A DNA stretch of 64,000 nt from Vitis vinifera (taxonomy: Eukaryota; Streptophyta; Magnoliopsida; Vitales; Vitaceae). A program made the position numbers and the translations under genes. Positions within the stretch are counted from its first letter, which is position 1. Every line of letters begins with the position of its first letter. The notes under the pieces are model-generated. The model ran no database searches. It worked only from the letters and a program-made list of their open reading frames with translations, and was not told the origin of the DNA. The stretch spans positions 501,001 to 565,000 of the forward strand of contig NC_081820.1 in NCBI RefSeq assembly GCF_030704535.1. Direction: 5' to 3'. This document shows, piece after piece, positions 21,972-34,435 of this stretch.

Positions 21972-22994
21972 TTACTTGGAGTTATCAACAATGCGTTTGC
22001 TTTCATAAACAATGTACCTACATAATTCATGTCTCGGCTCTGGCTTGAGTGATCGCAATTCAATGAGAGGATTAGTAATCACATGTTCACTGCACAATTC
22101 TCTCGCTGGTTGAACATGCTTAAACCAGAAGTCAGATAATGCTATTTTTAGAACATCCCAATATTCTACATCCCGGTATAGCCTGAATAAACTGCTTCCA
22201 TTAAGAGTCCAAACATAGAAATCCATCCAATCCCGATCCATTATCTCCATTAAACCCTGAGCTTGGGGAATACAATAAAGGGGGACTCGAGACCAAGGTG
22301 AAGCTATGCTCTTATCTCCATTAAAAAATGGACACTTTATCTCCAGCACTCCTCGGGAATGCAATCCATAGACAAGCCTCTCAACTACCCCATCTGGGGA
22401 AGCTGCGAGCCAATTGTCTTCTGGATTCTTTTTACCATAGACCTGAAATTCAGGAAACAAGACAGTATTTCCTGTTATCAGCTTGTATCTTTCAAGTGCT
22501 TCCTCTTCTTTAATGTTGCTCCAACAGGTAGCCAGATTGCCGCTGAATGGCTTAATTGCCCCTAACTTTTCTAACCAAAGCTGGACTCTGCGGCGAGGCC
22601 AAAAACCAACAGCCCCACCAAAAGTGCTTGCTGTCAGTTTATGCTTTCTCTGTTCTTGCCAGTTCTTGAACCAGTGCTGAAAACCACTTGATTGAAGAAC
22701 AGAATAAGTCTCACCAGATAACACTTTGGGAGAATGACCAAAACGGACCGGAACTTTCCTAGAGGAATGATTACAAAAATGACTATTGGAAGTAAGCCTT
22801 CTATTTCTTGGTTCTGAAATTTTCTGGCTGTGATAGCTTCTCAGTTCTGAAAAATTCCATGTGCATAAGTTTCTTTTGTTGCTAAACCACAGAGCAACTA
22901 AACCTATATTATGGTGGCTCCTGCTATTCTGATACAACAAATGGACAATGAAGAAGGAGCAAGATGCAAGTTGGTCACTGTTCAGGGAAAACAT
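21972..22994 (-). CDS. YqaJ / lambda-exonuclease-like nuclease
   Basis: A 340-residue protein with a YqaJ-type domain of the restriction-endonuclease-like PD-(D/E)XK fold. The domain spans about residues 103-265. It opens with KLTASTFGGAVGFWPRRR; the catalytic set is SPDG (Asp201) followed by LEIKCP (Glu218, Lys220), then Gln244/Gln246 in IPQAQG. Such enzymes degrade or trim DNA ends in phages and bacteria. Plant homologues are conserved, with poorly known roles; organelle DNA maintenance is possible but not shown. The N-terminal 100 residues are Ser/Arg/His-rich with few acids, compatible with a targeting peptide. The start at 22994 is uncertain: TTTTCCCTGAACAG (about 22975-22988, minus strand) is a good splice acceptor, so the first residues could instead come from an upstream exon. 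Confidence 0.85.
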   Translation of the reverse strand: MFSLNSDQLASCSFFIVHLLYQNSRSHHNIGLVALWFSNKRNLCTWNFSELRSYHSQKISEPRNRRLTSNSHFCNHSSRKVPVRFGHSPKVLSGETYSVLQSSGFQHWFKNWQEQRKHKLTASTFGGAVGFWPRRRVQLWLEKLGAIKPFSGNLATCWSNIKEEEALERYKLITGNTVLFPEFQVYGKKNPEDNWLAASPDGVVERLVYGLHSRGVLEIKCPFFNGDKSIASPWSRVPLYCIPQAQGLMEIMDRDWMDFYVWTLNGSSLFRLYRDVEYWDVLKIALSDFWFKHVQPARELCSEHVITNPLIELRSLKPEPRHELCRYIVYESKRIVDNSK

Positions 22995-24018
22995 ATATCA
23001 GTAAAAACCTTAAAAAGAAAAGAAAAAAAAGAAAGATAACAAATCTTATTAAACAATGAAAACTGAATAGAAGTAAATGTAAATATCCGGAACTTCACAA
23101 GGTAAAATTCTCTAAATATGAGTGATGAAAGTTCAAAGTTCCATGAACAATAATGCATAAATGGAATATCTTTCATGCATAACGTGTTGCTCAACAATAC
23201 TGGGACACAAAGTCATACCATCATACAAACTCTACATTACATGCTGAAAGATCCAATCTAATTTGATTCCGTACAATACAAATTGTTCCTAAGCTGCAAC
23301 ACTCTTATGAAGAAGAGATGATAGAATCTGATGGGCATACTAAAAGGAGATGAATTTTGGGTAAAGATAAAATTCATAAATGCCACCTACTCAGTCTTGC
23401 TTCTTCCAAGTGGGATCCTGTGGTGAAGTCTTAAGAGGTCCTAAGTTGGCTGTTGTAACAGAAAAGAATAATTGGGCTTTTGATTATTTAGGAAAAAAAC
23501 AAACAAACAAACTAATGTCAGAAGATATTTTAAAAATGAAAGATGATATTCCTCTGATCCAGCAACACTTTAATAAGCATTCACCATTATAAGGAGTTAA
23601 GGACCATCTGATAGACCAAAAACTAATTCAACGATATATTTTTATGCTCTTTTTTCACCCTCAAACATTCTCAAAAGATTTTGTTTTCAATCAGAATAAG
23701 ATGCATACGATGATTAAATCATGCAAACTAACTATTTAATTTAATAAATATGATGCGTCAAGTTGTTCTTCTCATTCCTTTTTTTTTTTTCTCATCTTAA
23801 CATGGATTAAAAGAATGTGATTTTCATGTGGATTGAGAGGATCCAGAACAGGATATCTGATCCGTGAGTTAGCCAAATACTTAATACAAATGACAAGACA
23901 GAGGCCATGAACCAAACACAGTAATGGTCCCATAAGATAGTTCACCTATGATCAACGACATTTAGGAGATCAACTTTTCTTTATTAGAGAACCCAATTAA
24001 CCAATTCAAATAGTCTCA

Positions 24019-24217
24019 GATAGTCCACTGAACTAACATTTCTGCATTAAATTTTCCAAGAATGCTTTACCCCCACAAAAACTTCTTCAAATTCCTTCTC
24101 AAGATAGATAAGTTGAAGTAATTTGAAGTCCACCGAACTAACATTTCTGCATTAAATTTTCCTAGAATGCTTTACCCCACAAAAACTTCTTCAAATTACT
24201 TCTCAAGCTAGAAAAAA
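24019..24217. repeat. Two-copy tandem duplication, about 100 bp
   Basis: Two units share CTAACATTTCTGCATTAAATT, AGAATGCTTTACCCC and AAAAACTTCTTCAAATT. They lie in the probable 5' intron region of the nuclease gene, where no coding sequence was found. Confidence 0.8.
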
Positions 24218-24438
24218 TGGCATGGGTATTAATTATCAAAAACCAGGGCAGCTATTGCTTGGGTCTACTAAAAGAATCGATTCAGGGAATCCCTTCTGCT
24301 GATTTACCATTACTCATTTCCCCCGATTCGCAACAAGAAATAATCAAACCTAATAACCCATCCCTTTGGTTAAACAAAAAAAAAAAAAAACACTCACACA
24401 ATGCATAAACCCAATCCATCATTTACAAAAAAATCACA

Positions 24439-24729
24439 TCAACTCTTCAGACCATAATATGGTGTAGATTTTGCACAGACATTGGGTTCACGAGTGGCTC
24501 TAGAAACAGGGGAAGTCGTCTGCGTGTTAACAAAATGCATCTAAAGCGACAAAATTTAAAGATAATGATTAGATAATCATACAGAAACAGAAATCTAAAT
24601 ACAACGATTGATAAACGAACCAAAAATCATAGACTGCAAATTATTTATAAAAAAAACACACACAGAGGAATAGCGAGGCAGAGAAGGGAGGGAGGAACTG
24701 ACCGAGGAAATCTTGTAAGCAGCATGCAT
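24439..24729 (-). CDS. Possible spliced 42-residue small ORF (uORF or separate gene)
   Basis: On the minus strand an ATG at 24727-24729 opens MHAAYKISS. The frame meets a donor (CTCG|GTCAG, exon end 24703), and an acceptor (GTCGCTTTAG) ends just before 24540. Joining the two keeps the frame open for 33 more residues (MHFVNTQTTSP...YYGLKS) to TGA at 24439-24441. A GTAAAT donor lies shortly after, so the exon could then splice on to the nuclease exon. Most likely this is the 5' leader of the nuclease transcript carrying an upstream ORF; a separate tiny gene is the alternative. I recognise no domain. Splicing is inferred from site sequences alone. Confidence 0.35.
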
Positions 24730-24869
24730 GTACAGCTATGGATTTTGGAAATGTGTAAAACCCTCAGAGCTTCTTCTCCGTTCTACACACAATGAAACCC
24801 TTCAATTAGAGAGGGAGATGAGGGTTTTAGAGGGGCTTTGAGAGATAGCAATGGAGGGACCCATTTCAA

Positions 24870-27360
24870 ACTTGGGCTTGGTAAATGACGTCGGGTCGGG
24901 TCTAGCTCTAACAAGCAAAAAATTAAAAAAAAAATGTTTTCAGAGTAGGGTTGAAAAAAGTCAAATTTGTGCATTCAACTATTTTGATATTGAATTCTAG
25001 AAGTGGGTTGGAGGTATGTTGGTTCTTTGTTCTATTTATGGTTTTGGTTTTAGGGTTGATGACTTGATATTCTGTTTGGTTATCAGGAAAATGCAGGAAA
25101 AAAAAAATTTTACTTTGCTGAGAATGTTATTGGGGTTGGTATTTTGTTTTTCCATTTATTTTTTCTTGGATTTGGAAAATGGAAGAGTCTTGTGACCCTT
25201 AAATTTAATGATGGGCTTTTATTTTTAAATTTTCTTGATAGCCAAACAAACGATGTCTAAGTCTAGGGATGGATTATCAAAAACTCTCTAAACCGACTAG
25301 GAAGTACTTAGAATAAAAAAAAATAAAAAAAATAAAAAACGAGGTTTGGACATTATTAAAAAGTTCGGTTTAAAAAAATAAAATAATTTGAATATTTTAT
25401 AAATTTAATCATTCTCGTATTTTTTGTTATCAGAATAATTCAATTTTTACATAAATGCTTTTAAATATTTCAAGTATTTACATATATATATTTTTTTAAT
25501 TATTTTTACAAGAAAAAAATATAGATATTTTTATTAAAATAAAGTCAAAAATATAAAGGTTAAATTTTTTAAATTGAATTTTTAATAACCCTTTTAATCA
25601 AATAACAAAAAAAGATACCAAAAAAATAAGGAAATAAAAATATTAAAAGGTTTTTCTATAAAAGTTGAGAGCAAACTTATGTTATTTTCTCTCATAACTA
25701 TAAGAGTTCATTTTACAAAGAACGAAGTGCTTTTAATCTAAAGAAATGTTTTTGAAAAAAAAAATTGTTTGATAAAATTTAGGAAATACTTTTTAAGAAT
25801 ATGAAAAAAAACATTTGTAATGTTATATAATTACTCATAGTATTTTTGAAAAATACTTAATAAGTGATTTTTTTTATTTTAAGAAGCATTTTTAATCTTT
25901 TGATTATTAAATTTTTTTTATCAAAAAGAGTTGTTTTCAAGTACTAAAAAGATTAGAAATGTTTTATGAGATTCTAAATAAAGATAAAATTTGAAATAAA
26001 AAAATTATCCTTTTTAAGAATTAAACATAACCTAAATCTTATAATATAATTTTAAATTTATGAAAGTCGGTTAATTGTTTTTGGATGATTTTTTAGCCAT
26101 TAAAAAAATTAAGATATTAAATAAATTTATTACCTTATGCTTTAAATTCATTGAAAGTGATTTTTATATTTTTTATAAAAGATGCCTACCTTTTTAGGGA
26201 AGTCTCTATTTTTAAAAACAAAAATTAGAACATATATTCACACGAAGGTTAAAACTTGTTTTAAACAATTTCATATATTAGAAGTAAAGTCATAAATTTA
26301 GAATCTGTTTGATAATAATTTTAAAAATTATTTTTAATCTAAAAAGTATTTTTTTTTTTTAAATTATATATTTGGTAAAATTTAAAAAAATACTTTTTAA
26401 AATATGAAAAATTACTTATAGTGTTTTCTAGAGAAATATTTGGTAGGTAATGCTTCTAAAAACACTTTTAGAGAAAACATTTAATTTCTTTTTGTTTTTT
26501 GACTTAATATAAAAAACCAAAATATTTAGTTTTTTCTATTCAATTAAAAATAACATATCGATTTCAACATAATTGAAATAAATTTGTTATCAGTAGGTTC
26601 AATTTAATACTGTTAGTTAATATCAACAGATTACTTTTGATTGAATATAAAAAACCAAATATTTTTATTTCTTCTATTCAGCTAAAAAACAAACACCATG
26701 TTAGACTAAAAATACTTAATAGATTTTATTAGCTAGCATGACAAAAATTTCATTGGATATGAAATTAGTTATTATACAAGTCAAATAAAATTTAGAAAAA
26801 AAATATATATCTTTTCCTTCAATGTTTAGAATTTTTAAATAATTATTTTTTTTTTTAAAAAAAAAAACAAACTTATCCAAACAATAAACTTTAATTAAAG
26901 TTGGAAAAGATATTTAATTTTCCAAAATTCGATCCAAATAAGACATACTTCTTGAATACGATCGTAATCTTTTTAACCTTAGTTGATTACAAGTGAAAGA
27001 ATTAAATATAGTTAATGACTTAAATTAAGTTATTATATTATTAAATTAATTTATCAAACACCCTCTAAATTATTATAATTATATAATCTTATATAAAATT
27101 AAAATTATTTATTGAATGAGACCATTTAATGCAAGGAAAGAAAAAGTAAAAAATAAATTCAAAGTCAATAAAATTATTTTATATGTTTTTTCAAATTCAT
27201 TTAAATTATTTTTATTCATTTTAATTATTATTTTTCATGACATAAAGATTAAATAATTTAAAATATATAAATTTCTAACCGATTTGAATTATATTTAATT
27301 TTCTTTCGTATTTTTTTACATTGAAACAAAGTATGAAAAAACTATTTTTCTTAATTTTTT
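24870..27360. other. AT-rich spacer
   Basis: Long AT-rich stretch between the nuclease gene and the GST region. Repeated degenerate blocks (AAAATACTTTTTAAGAATATGAAAAA at about 25785 and its relatives at 26380 and 28090) suggest old small elements. I see no gene. Confidence 0.5.
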
Positions 27361-27419
27361 TTTTCTTTTCTTAATACTTTCCAGGAATGAAACATAATCA
27401 AAAGTTTTCAACGAGAAAT

Positions 27420-27840
27420 TAACATTTAATTAGCAAGATCCAATCTCTCATTTATTGGCAACCGAAGCTAAACAAGCTTGGTGAATCATTTAAAAGTGAA
27501 CCACCAATTTCTCCTTGACCACCTTAGGCAACAAGGTTGCCTCGAAGAGAGGCAACTCATACAAAGTTGGCCATCCATTTGTGAATGTGAGGTTGCTTTT
27601 GAGGGTCCAACAACTTGAACCCTCCCCAACTTTTTCAATGACTACCACCCAACCACACATCAAACCTAGCACAATGTCTACATACACTATGCCATGGTTG
27701 CCTCCAAAAAATACTCTCTCTCCTTCAGTCACTTCCATGGCTTCTTTTGCTTCCTTCACTGCCTTCTCTTGTTGCTTCCCTTGTGTAATCAATGTTTTTC
27801 TTATGAGTTATGTCCTATGTTACCTATACATAACATGAAC
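27420..27840 (-). pseudogene. Tau GST exon-2 fragment, broken (unit 1)
   Basis: Minus-strand text follows exon 2 of the intact GST at 36473-36853: EGERVFFGGNHGIVYVDIVLG, a WVVVIEKVG segment, then ATLLPK. Relative to the intact gene it has a damaged 5' exon border, a frameshift after IEKVG that is undone near ELPLFEATLLPK, and a TAA after VVHF where the intact gene reads FQM. No exon 1 is found upstream within 9 kb. It shares the first frameshift with the copy at 40750-41140, so the damage predates the segmental duplication. Confidence 0.85.
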
Positions 27841-28157
27841 CAAAATTTATAATTATGTAATTTTGAGCTATTTATTTATTAAATGAGAAGATTTTTAAAA
27901 CACGTTGATAGTATTTTTATTCAAAATATTTTTAGTGAGAGTGTTTCCTTTTAAAGTCTTTTTAAAAGAATCAGCTCTGAGTGTATTTTTAGAAAACACT
28001 ATAATTAATTTTCAATAGTATAAGTGATTTTTTAATTTTTTAAAAAATGTTTTCTAAATTTTCCTAAACACCTAATTTTCAAAAAAAAAAAAATACTTTT
28101 TAAGCCAAAAGTATTTTTTTAAAACATTGTCAAACGAACTCATAGAAACTTAGACTT

Positions 28158-29456
28158 CATTTAAAATGATTTTAAAATAGGTAAAAGTGTTTCTTAATAT
28201 TTAGAAATACATCTAAACCAGGAGTTGAAAAATTTTCAAAAATTAGTTTTAAACATTGAGAGAGAGAGAGAAAGAGAGTCGCTTTAATTAATTCTAAAAC
28301 TAACACTTAACAAATAAATGAAAATTTTTACAAAATATAATATTTTTTTCAAGGCATATACTCTTTTGAAAAATTACCCAAAAAATGATAGAATCTCTTA
28401 TTGTGCTTTAAAAAAGGTTTCTAGCTTCTTAGAAGCCAATCAATACATGGCCTTAATTAACTTTATTTTATTCCTATTATTAATTTAATAACAAAAAAGT
28501 ATAATTATAATTTGTTTTGGTAAACCCCATCACACAAATTTTTGATGGATTGGCTTAAGAAAAAAAAGTAAAGAAATTTAACTAAAAAGATAAATATTTA
28601 CGAAATTATTTATATAATTAAAATTAAATATATCTAAAACTAATATATAACATTTAAAATCAAATATAATCTAAATTATTTATATCATTTTAAATCCACC
28701 CACCCAAATGAAATACTCTTTTGTAATACAAAAGCAAGTTCTCATATCACAAGTTTTTTGATACACCCAATTCAATTTCCTAAATAATTAAATATAAAAC
28801 CTAACTAATAAACATCACATCTAACACTTCTTACATCATAACTTAGATAAATGCTATTGGTACATCAAGTCCACACATAGAAAGTCTAGCAAAACTAGAT
28901 GAAAGTGACATAGATGGAGGTTCCAGGTTTAAGAGATCGCCAACCCACGCCACCTGTTCAAGTGGCTAGTATCCCTCATAGAACCAAAGCCTTCATTGAA
29001 AGAATAACCAAAATCGTGTGATCCGATTGGATCCCCCGGACACAATGATTCTTGAGACCAAATCAATGAGCCTCTTGCCAAAAGAGAATGGCGTCACCTC
29101 ATCCCAATCAAATCTTCTCGAACGTCAATAGAGTTCACTCAGGAGACGACCACCCATGGGTTGCCCACTCGAGTTAGGCGTCCAAAAAATCAAAGTTTGG
29201 ATCACTCGTGGCCTTTACTAGTCAACCCGAGAAAGTTGAACATATGTGATCCTGGGAATAATCTCCCGACCTACCATTATAGCTTGTGTGGCATAGACAT
29301 CAAGGGTTGCAATAAGAATGATACATGGAACGAGAGACAACAATAAGATTGATATGAGGAACGAAGGGTGGCGATAAGACTAATATGAGGAACAAAGGGT
29401 TCCGACAAGATTGATACAAGCGGTAGGTCCTGAAGTAAAGCCCTAACTGGTCTTGT
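28158..29456. other. 1.3 kb present only in duplication unit 1
   Basis: Unit 2 reads directly from the sequence matching 28157 to that matching 29457 (junction at about 41470), so this block was lost from unit 2 or gained by unit 1. It is AT-rich to about 28850. Then comes moderately GC sequence ending in three or four degenerate units of about 37 bp (AATAAGATTGATATGAGGAA at 29345-29400). No gene was recognised. Confidence 0.6.
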
Positions 29457-29749
29457 TAGCAAAAAATGCCAGATGGGTCAACCACACGCCGCCTGACATG
29501 GGGTCCGTTCACCCAATTGTAGATGCTACACAACCTTTGGCGTTTGACCCCCTAACACACCACTCCCCTAGGAGAAAGTTGACGTGCTTGAGTAGTCAGA
29601 TGATGGTTTGGAAGCCCTATAAAAAGAGAAGAAGAATATGAGAAAAGACAGATTTTGTCTAAGGCAAGAAAAAAGGCACGCATCAAAAGAGAAGGTCACA
29701 CTTGTTATCTAGTGTCCCAAATAGTCAGCGGATCCTCGTATCCGAAAAG
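29457..29749 (+). promoter_or_regulatory. LTR-like promoter segment, unit 1
   Basis: The segment starts TGTTAGCA and contains a good TATA box (TATAAAAAG at 29618-29626) about 85 bp after a CCAC...CTCCCC region. It matches 41466-41764 in unit 2, where TATAAAAG is at 41633-41640. The layout resembles the U3/R part of a retroelement LTR, continuing past the hAT insertion to about 35330. No internal retroelement region or terminal CA was fixed. Confidence 0.35.
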
Positions 29750-30138
29750 GCTGTACGCAAGGATGAAAATATCGGTAATCACGGATATATCGGTAATTCG
29801 ATTTTACGGATATATCGGATATATCGGAGATATTTTTGGATATATCGGAGATATATCGGTGGATATTATTGGTAGGCTTAAAATTGTTAAAAACTCATGG
29901 AAATGTAAGAAAAACCTCATAATAATATAATTAGAAGTATAATAGACATTTTAAAATTGTTTTATTGAAAAATTTGATATATATATATATATGATATAAT
30001 TTGCGATATTAGATGTAATTATATCATGTCGATCTATAAGAAATGTTAATTTCGTAATTGTTCTCATTATAAAGTCACATCAAATACTTCATTTCATTAA
30101 ATAACAATAATTTGTACACATTACATTGCAATGTCCCT

Positions 30139-33100
30139 TTAGTACCAAAATGAGTTTCGATGTGGTTCAATGGGATTGATAGATGAAGGAACCCCGGCTT
30201 GCTGTTGGAGACAATATTGGTACCAAGTCAATGAGCCTCGATAATATTGGTTATAAATTCTAACATGCCATGCATATATCTCTTGAGTCCTGCCTACTGC
30301 TTCTACATGGATAGGATACTCAAAGTTCACCCATGTGTTAACGCCAAATCCTTCTTCCATCTGATATGGAATTTGGTATGGCATTTGTCTGGAAGGGGAA
30401 TAATGTGACATACCATACTCTTCATCTGTTGAACTTGAAGGTTGACCATAACTCATCACACGAGGAGGGTAGACGTTAGCCTCATTCGAGGAGTCACTAA
30501 ATTGAGTCCCTATACTCATAGATTCAAAACTCCCTGAAAGTAACTCCTCGTTATATGGTTCCATCATTCGTTCTCTTCCTCTATAAGGCCTCCCAATAGC
30601 TCCTATGCCTGGACCAGCTCTTCTAGAGCCATGGTCTTCATCCTGTGTGCAGTGTGTGAAATCATTTTCACAAGTAAATTGGCTGATTGGATATTGACTA
30701 TGTCGACGTTCATCAATATCTCCTCCCCCATTATCACCTCCATCATCAGTTCCACCTCTTGAACCATCGTAACCAGAAGCAGAAGTACCTGCAGCACTAG
30801 GTCTACTACTATGGCCAGCACTTGTGGAGTCAATCTCTTGCTGGGAATATGTCGCATGAAGAGAATCATCAGTATCTTTGCTAAAACTTTTAGAGTGAAC
30901 TTCTTCGGACAACACACGTTCAACATTAACTCCAAATTCTCGAGCATGAGCGGCAATTCGTGGATCAGGATTTCCAACTTCGTCATCCAAGTGTATAGGC
31001 CTAACCCACTGGAACAACTGATTATCTTCTTCTTCACCCACCTCGGCTGAAATGTCAAGGAGATCAAGGTAATCTTTTTCAGCAACTCGATCATTTTCTG
31101 CCTCCATATCGCGTAACTTTAGCCTCATATTATAGTAACAAAACACTAATTGCTCCAATCGAGAGTAAGCCAAACGATTTCATTGCTTTGTGTGGATGAG
31201 AGAAAACGTGCTCCAATTTCTCTCACATGCAGAAGATGACGCAGTTTGTGAGAGAACTTTGATGGCTAACTTTCTCAATGTAGGTGTTTGATTCTCATAC
31301 ATAAACCACCATTCAGCTGCAACGAATTTGATAATCATATAAATACTTATGTGGTGAACTTACAATAATAATAATCAATTTTTTTTCCTATAAAGACTCA
31401 CCAGGCACCATGGTTGACCTTGATGCAATTGCCGCTCGATCACCGAATCCTCTTTTTGCATCTCGAAAAAGTACAAGCTATGTATTCAACATTTAATTTG
31501 TTAGTAAACGTTCAAATAAATTGATGAATGAAATTATTGTTTTATTGACAAAAATAACAATTTTTTATTCACCTCATTTCCAAATTGATCAAGCGATTCA
31601 GTAGTTGGATCTAATTTTGCAAAAACATCATGGACAGCTTGAAGTAGTTCCGGATCACTACCAACTCCACGCCTATATTGAAATCTTGGATTCAAGAAGT
31701 ATGCTACAATAAAATTTAGTAGAGTTAGTATTTTTTTTTTAAAGAAACTTAAATACAAAGTAAAAACTTATAAAGATATATAGTATTTAAGTATCTGCTG
31801 CATGAAGTGGATGTTTTAGTGTTTTCTGCCAACGATCTTGTATTATTTTGAACATCCAATCTCCAGCTCCTTGACGAATAAGGTTCTCTTTCATCACGTG
31901 CATAAGCTTGTACACAAATGGCATTGTGGGAACAACTTCAGAATCCACAAGTCGAAGCACCACGTATAATGGCTCATATAATGAAACTATATTTGTCAAT
32001 CTGTCCCAATACGTATGGTCAAACAATAATTGCTCCAATTCTCGTCCAAGTTTTGTTCAACTGAGTTTGTGTTGTGCCCATTCATCACTCATAAACAATT
32101 TTTTCAAATCAGCCCTTTTTTTTAGAAGACTGTCAAGAGCAATATAATTGGTAGCAAACCTTGTAGCTCCTGGTCGAACAATGTCTCCACCACAATACTT
32201 TCTCATTTGTGCTAGTAACTAACCATGATTGTAAATGAAGTTAGTTATCTTGCGAGCATTGTTTATCACCTCGATAACATTGGGTCTTTTACCGATGTCT
32301 TCAAAGATTAAGTCGATGCAGTGTGCCGCACACGGAGTCCAATATAAGTTATACTTCTTCATTAATTGTTTCCCTGCTTTCATGAATGCCGACCCATTAT
32401 CTGTGACAATTTGGACCACATTTTCCTTACCGACTTCTTTGATAATAGTCTTCAAAAGCTCATATATATACTTGTGGTCTTTGATATAGTTCGATGCATC
32501 GACTGACTTAAGGAACACCGTGGTCCCTTTAGAATAAACCATGAAATTAATAATACTTAATTTCGTGGGCCCTGTCCATCCATTTGACATTATTGTGCAC
32601 CCATATGTCTTCCATTTTTCCTTTTGTTGGTTCACATAAGCTTCCATTTCTTTGTACTCCATTTCCAAGTATTTGTTCTTTATTTCATATGGAGATGGAG
32701 GTTCGATTCTCATTCCTGCACTTCATATGTAAAACATGTCACAAAATACTATACTTACTAAAAGTATAACACAATATAACATTTGATAAATTAGTAATTA
32801 CCTGCTTGTTGTGCACCAATAATCATATTCTTGAAGTGATGAGACTTTGCTTTTGCGGGTGCGACACTCTCATAAATGAAGAATTTTCTGATTAAGCGTC
32901 CCATCGTTTCTTTAATTGCACCACCCTTGAATATATCTTTGATATTTTTTTGTTTTGCTGCAGAAGACTTGTAAAGCGAAGGGGCAATAGGGGGTGAATG
33001 ATGCGAATGTCGCATACTCTGTGATTTTCGCATCGTCGACGGTATACCAGTAGAAGACTCTCCCGATTTGCGTTTGCTTCCTACAATATTCTCATGTTGT

Positions 33101-33561
33101 TCACGTTCCCAATTAGATGCTTTCGAGGCACGAACTGCAGATCGATATGCATCTCGCTCATCTGGGTGCATATCTGTCGGATACATATACACATCTTCTT
33201 CCTCAGCATCTTCATCATCATCATCTTCGTTTACCAAATGTGTATGATGCGTCCCCATTGTGCCACGTAATTGACTACGAATTTCTTCAATATCAGCATT
33301 TTTTTTTGCTTTTGCTTTTTGTTTGTCATGCACCAACAATCGTATCTCTTCTTTCACTTCGGGCGGCACTCTTGGACACTTTTTGGTGTTGTTATGCGGG
33401 TCCTTATGCATTAAATGAGACTTGAATCGTGTGATGCCTCCACTTTTCATTACCAACCCACAAAAATTACAAATTGTTGCATTTCGATTACCCTCAATTG
33501 GTGAACAATACTTCCAAGCCGGATCTCGCCCTGGCACGGCAGAACCACCTTCACTAGTCAT
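30139..33561 (-). pseudogene. hAT transposase (BED, DUF659, hAT dimerisation), inactivated
   Basis: Minus-strand exons give, in order, a BED zinc finger near the start (CNFCG...KSHLMHKD), an acidic linker, and after a GT/AG intron (about 32716-32801) a DUF659 catalytic region (NGWTG, IVTDNGSAF, TPCAAHCIDLI). Next come the QNRW-like middle part and a dimerisation region (SSACERNWSTFSLIHTK at about 31190-31250). A 340-residue Gly/Ser/Asp-rich tail ends at 30139. Three in-frame stops interrupt it at 32219-32221 (TAG), 32057-32059 (TGA) and 31180-31182 (TGA). Each is explicable by one C-to-T or G-to-A change. The start ATG is at 33559-33561. It is probably inactive. Confidence 0.88.
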
Positions 33562-33603
33562 GCTAAATCTATTGCAAGAAAAATACACTTAAATTTCAAT
33601 CTA

Positions 33604-34435
33604 TGTTAATTTAACTAATTAAATAAATTACCTAAGTTAATTTTCAAAATCTAAATGTAATTTTATGACAAATTTACTAAATATTGAAATTAATCATAAT
33701 TGAATATGAAAATAAATCGCGATAATATAAAAAAATTGATCATATTTAATATTCCATATATAGTAGTTCATGTTAATTTAACTAATTAAATAAATTACCT
33801 AAGTTAATTTTTAAAATCTAAATGTAATTTTATGACAAATTTACTAAATATTGAAATTAATCATAATTGAATATGAAAATAAATCGCGATAATATAAAAA
33901 AATTGATCATATTTAATATTTCATATATAGTAGTTCATGTTAATTTAACTAATTAAATAAATTACCTAAGTTAATTTTTAAAATCTAAATGTAATTTTAT
34001 GACAAATTTACTAAATATTGAAATTAATCATAATTGAATATGAAAATAAATCGCGATAATATAAAAAAATTGATCATATTTAATATTTCATATATAGTAG
34101 TTCATGTTAATTTAACTAATTAAATAAATTACCTAAGTTAATTTTTAAAATCTAAATGTAATTTTATGACAAATTTACTAAATATTGAAATTAATCATAA
34201 TTGAATATGAAAATAAATCACGATAATATAAAATATTGAGCATATTTAATATTCCATATATAGTAGTTCATGTTAATTTAACTAATTAAATAATTTAGCT
34301 AAGTTAATTTTTAAAATGTAAATGTAATTTTATGACAAATTTACTAAATATTGAAATTAATAATAATTGAATATGAAAATAAATCGCGATAATATAAAAT
34401 ATTGAGCATATTTAATATTCCATAATTAACCATGT
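33604..34435. repeat. Five-copy 167-bp tandem array inside the hAT element
   Basis: Units start at TGTTAATTTAACTAATT: 33604, 33771, 33938, 34105 and 34271, with a degenerate sixth start at 34433. The spacing is 167, 167, 167, 166 and then 162. Each unit carries an AAATCGCGATAATAT (or CACGAT) motif. Middle units are almost identical and the outer ones diverge, as expected for unequal exchange. Confidence 0.95.

Noticed and set aside
33604-34435. Regular tandem repeats as a CRISPR-like array
   Set aside because: The units are contiguous 167-bp copies without spacers, inside a plant hAT element.
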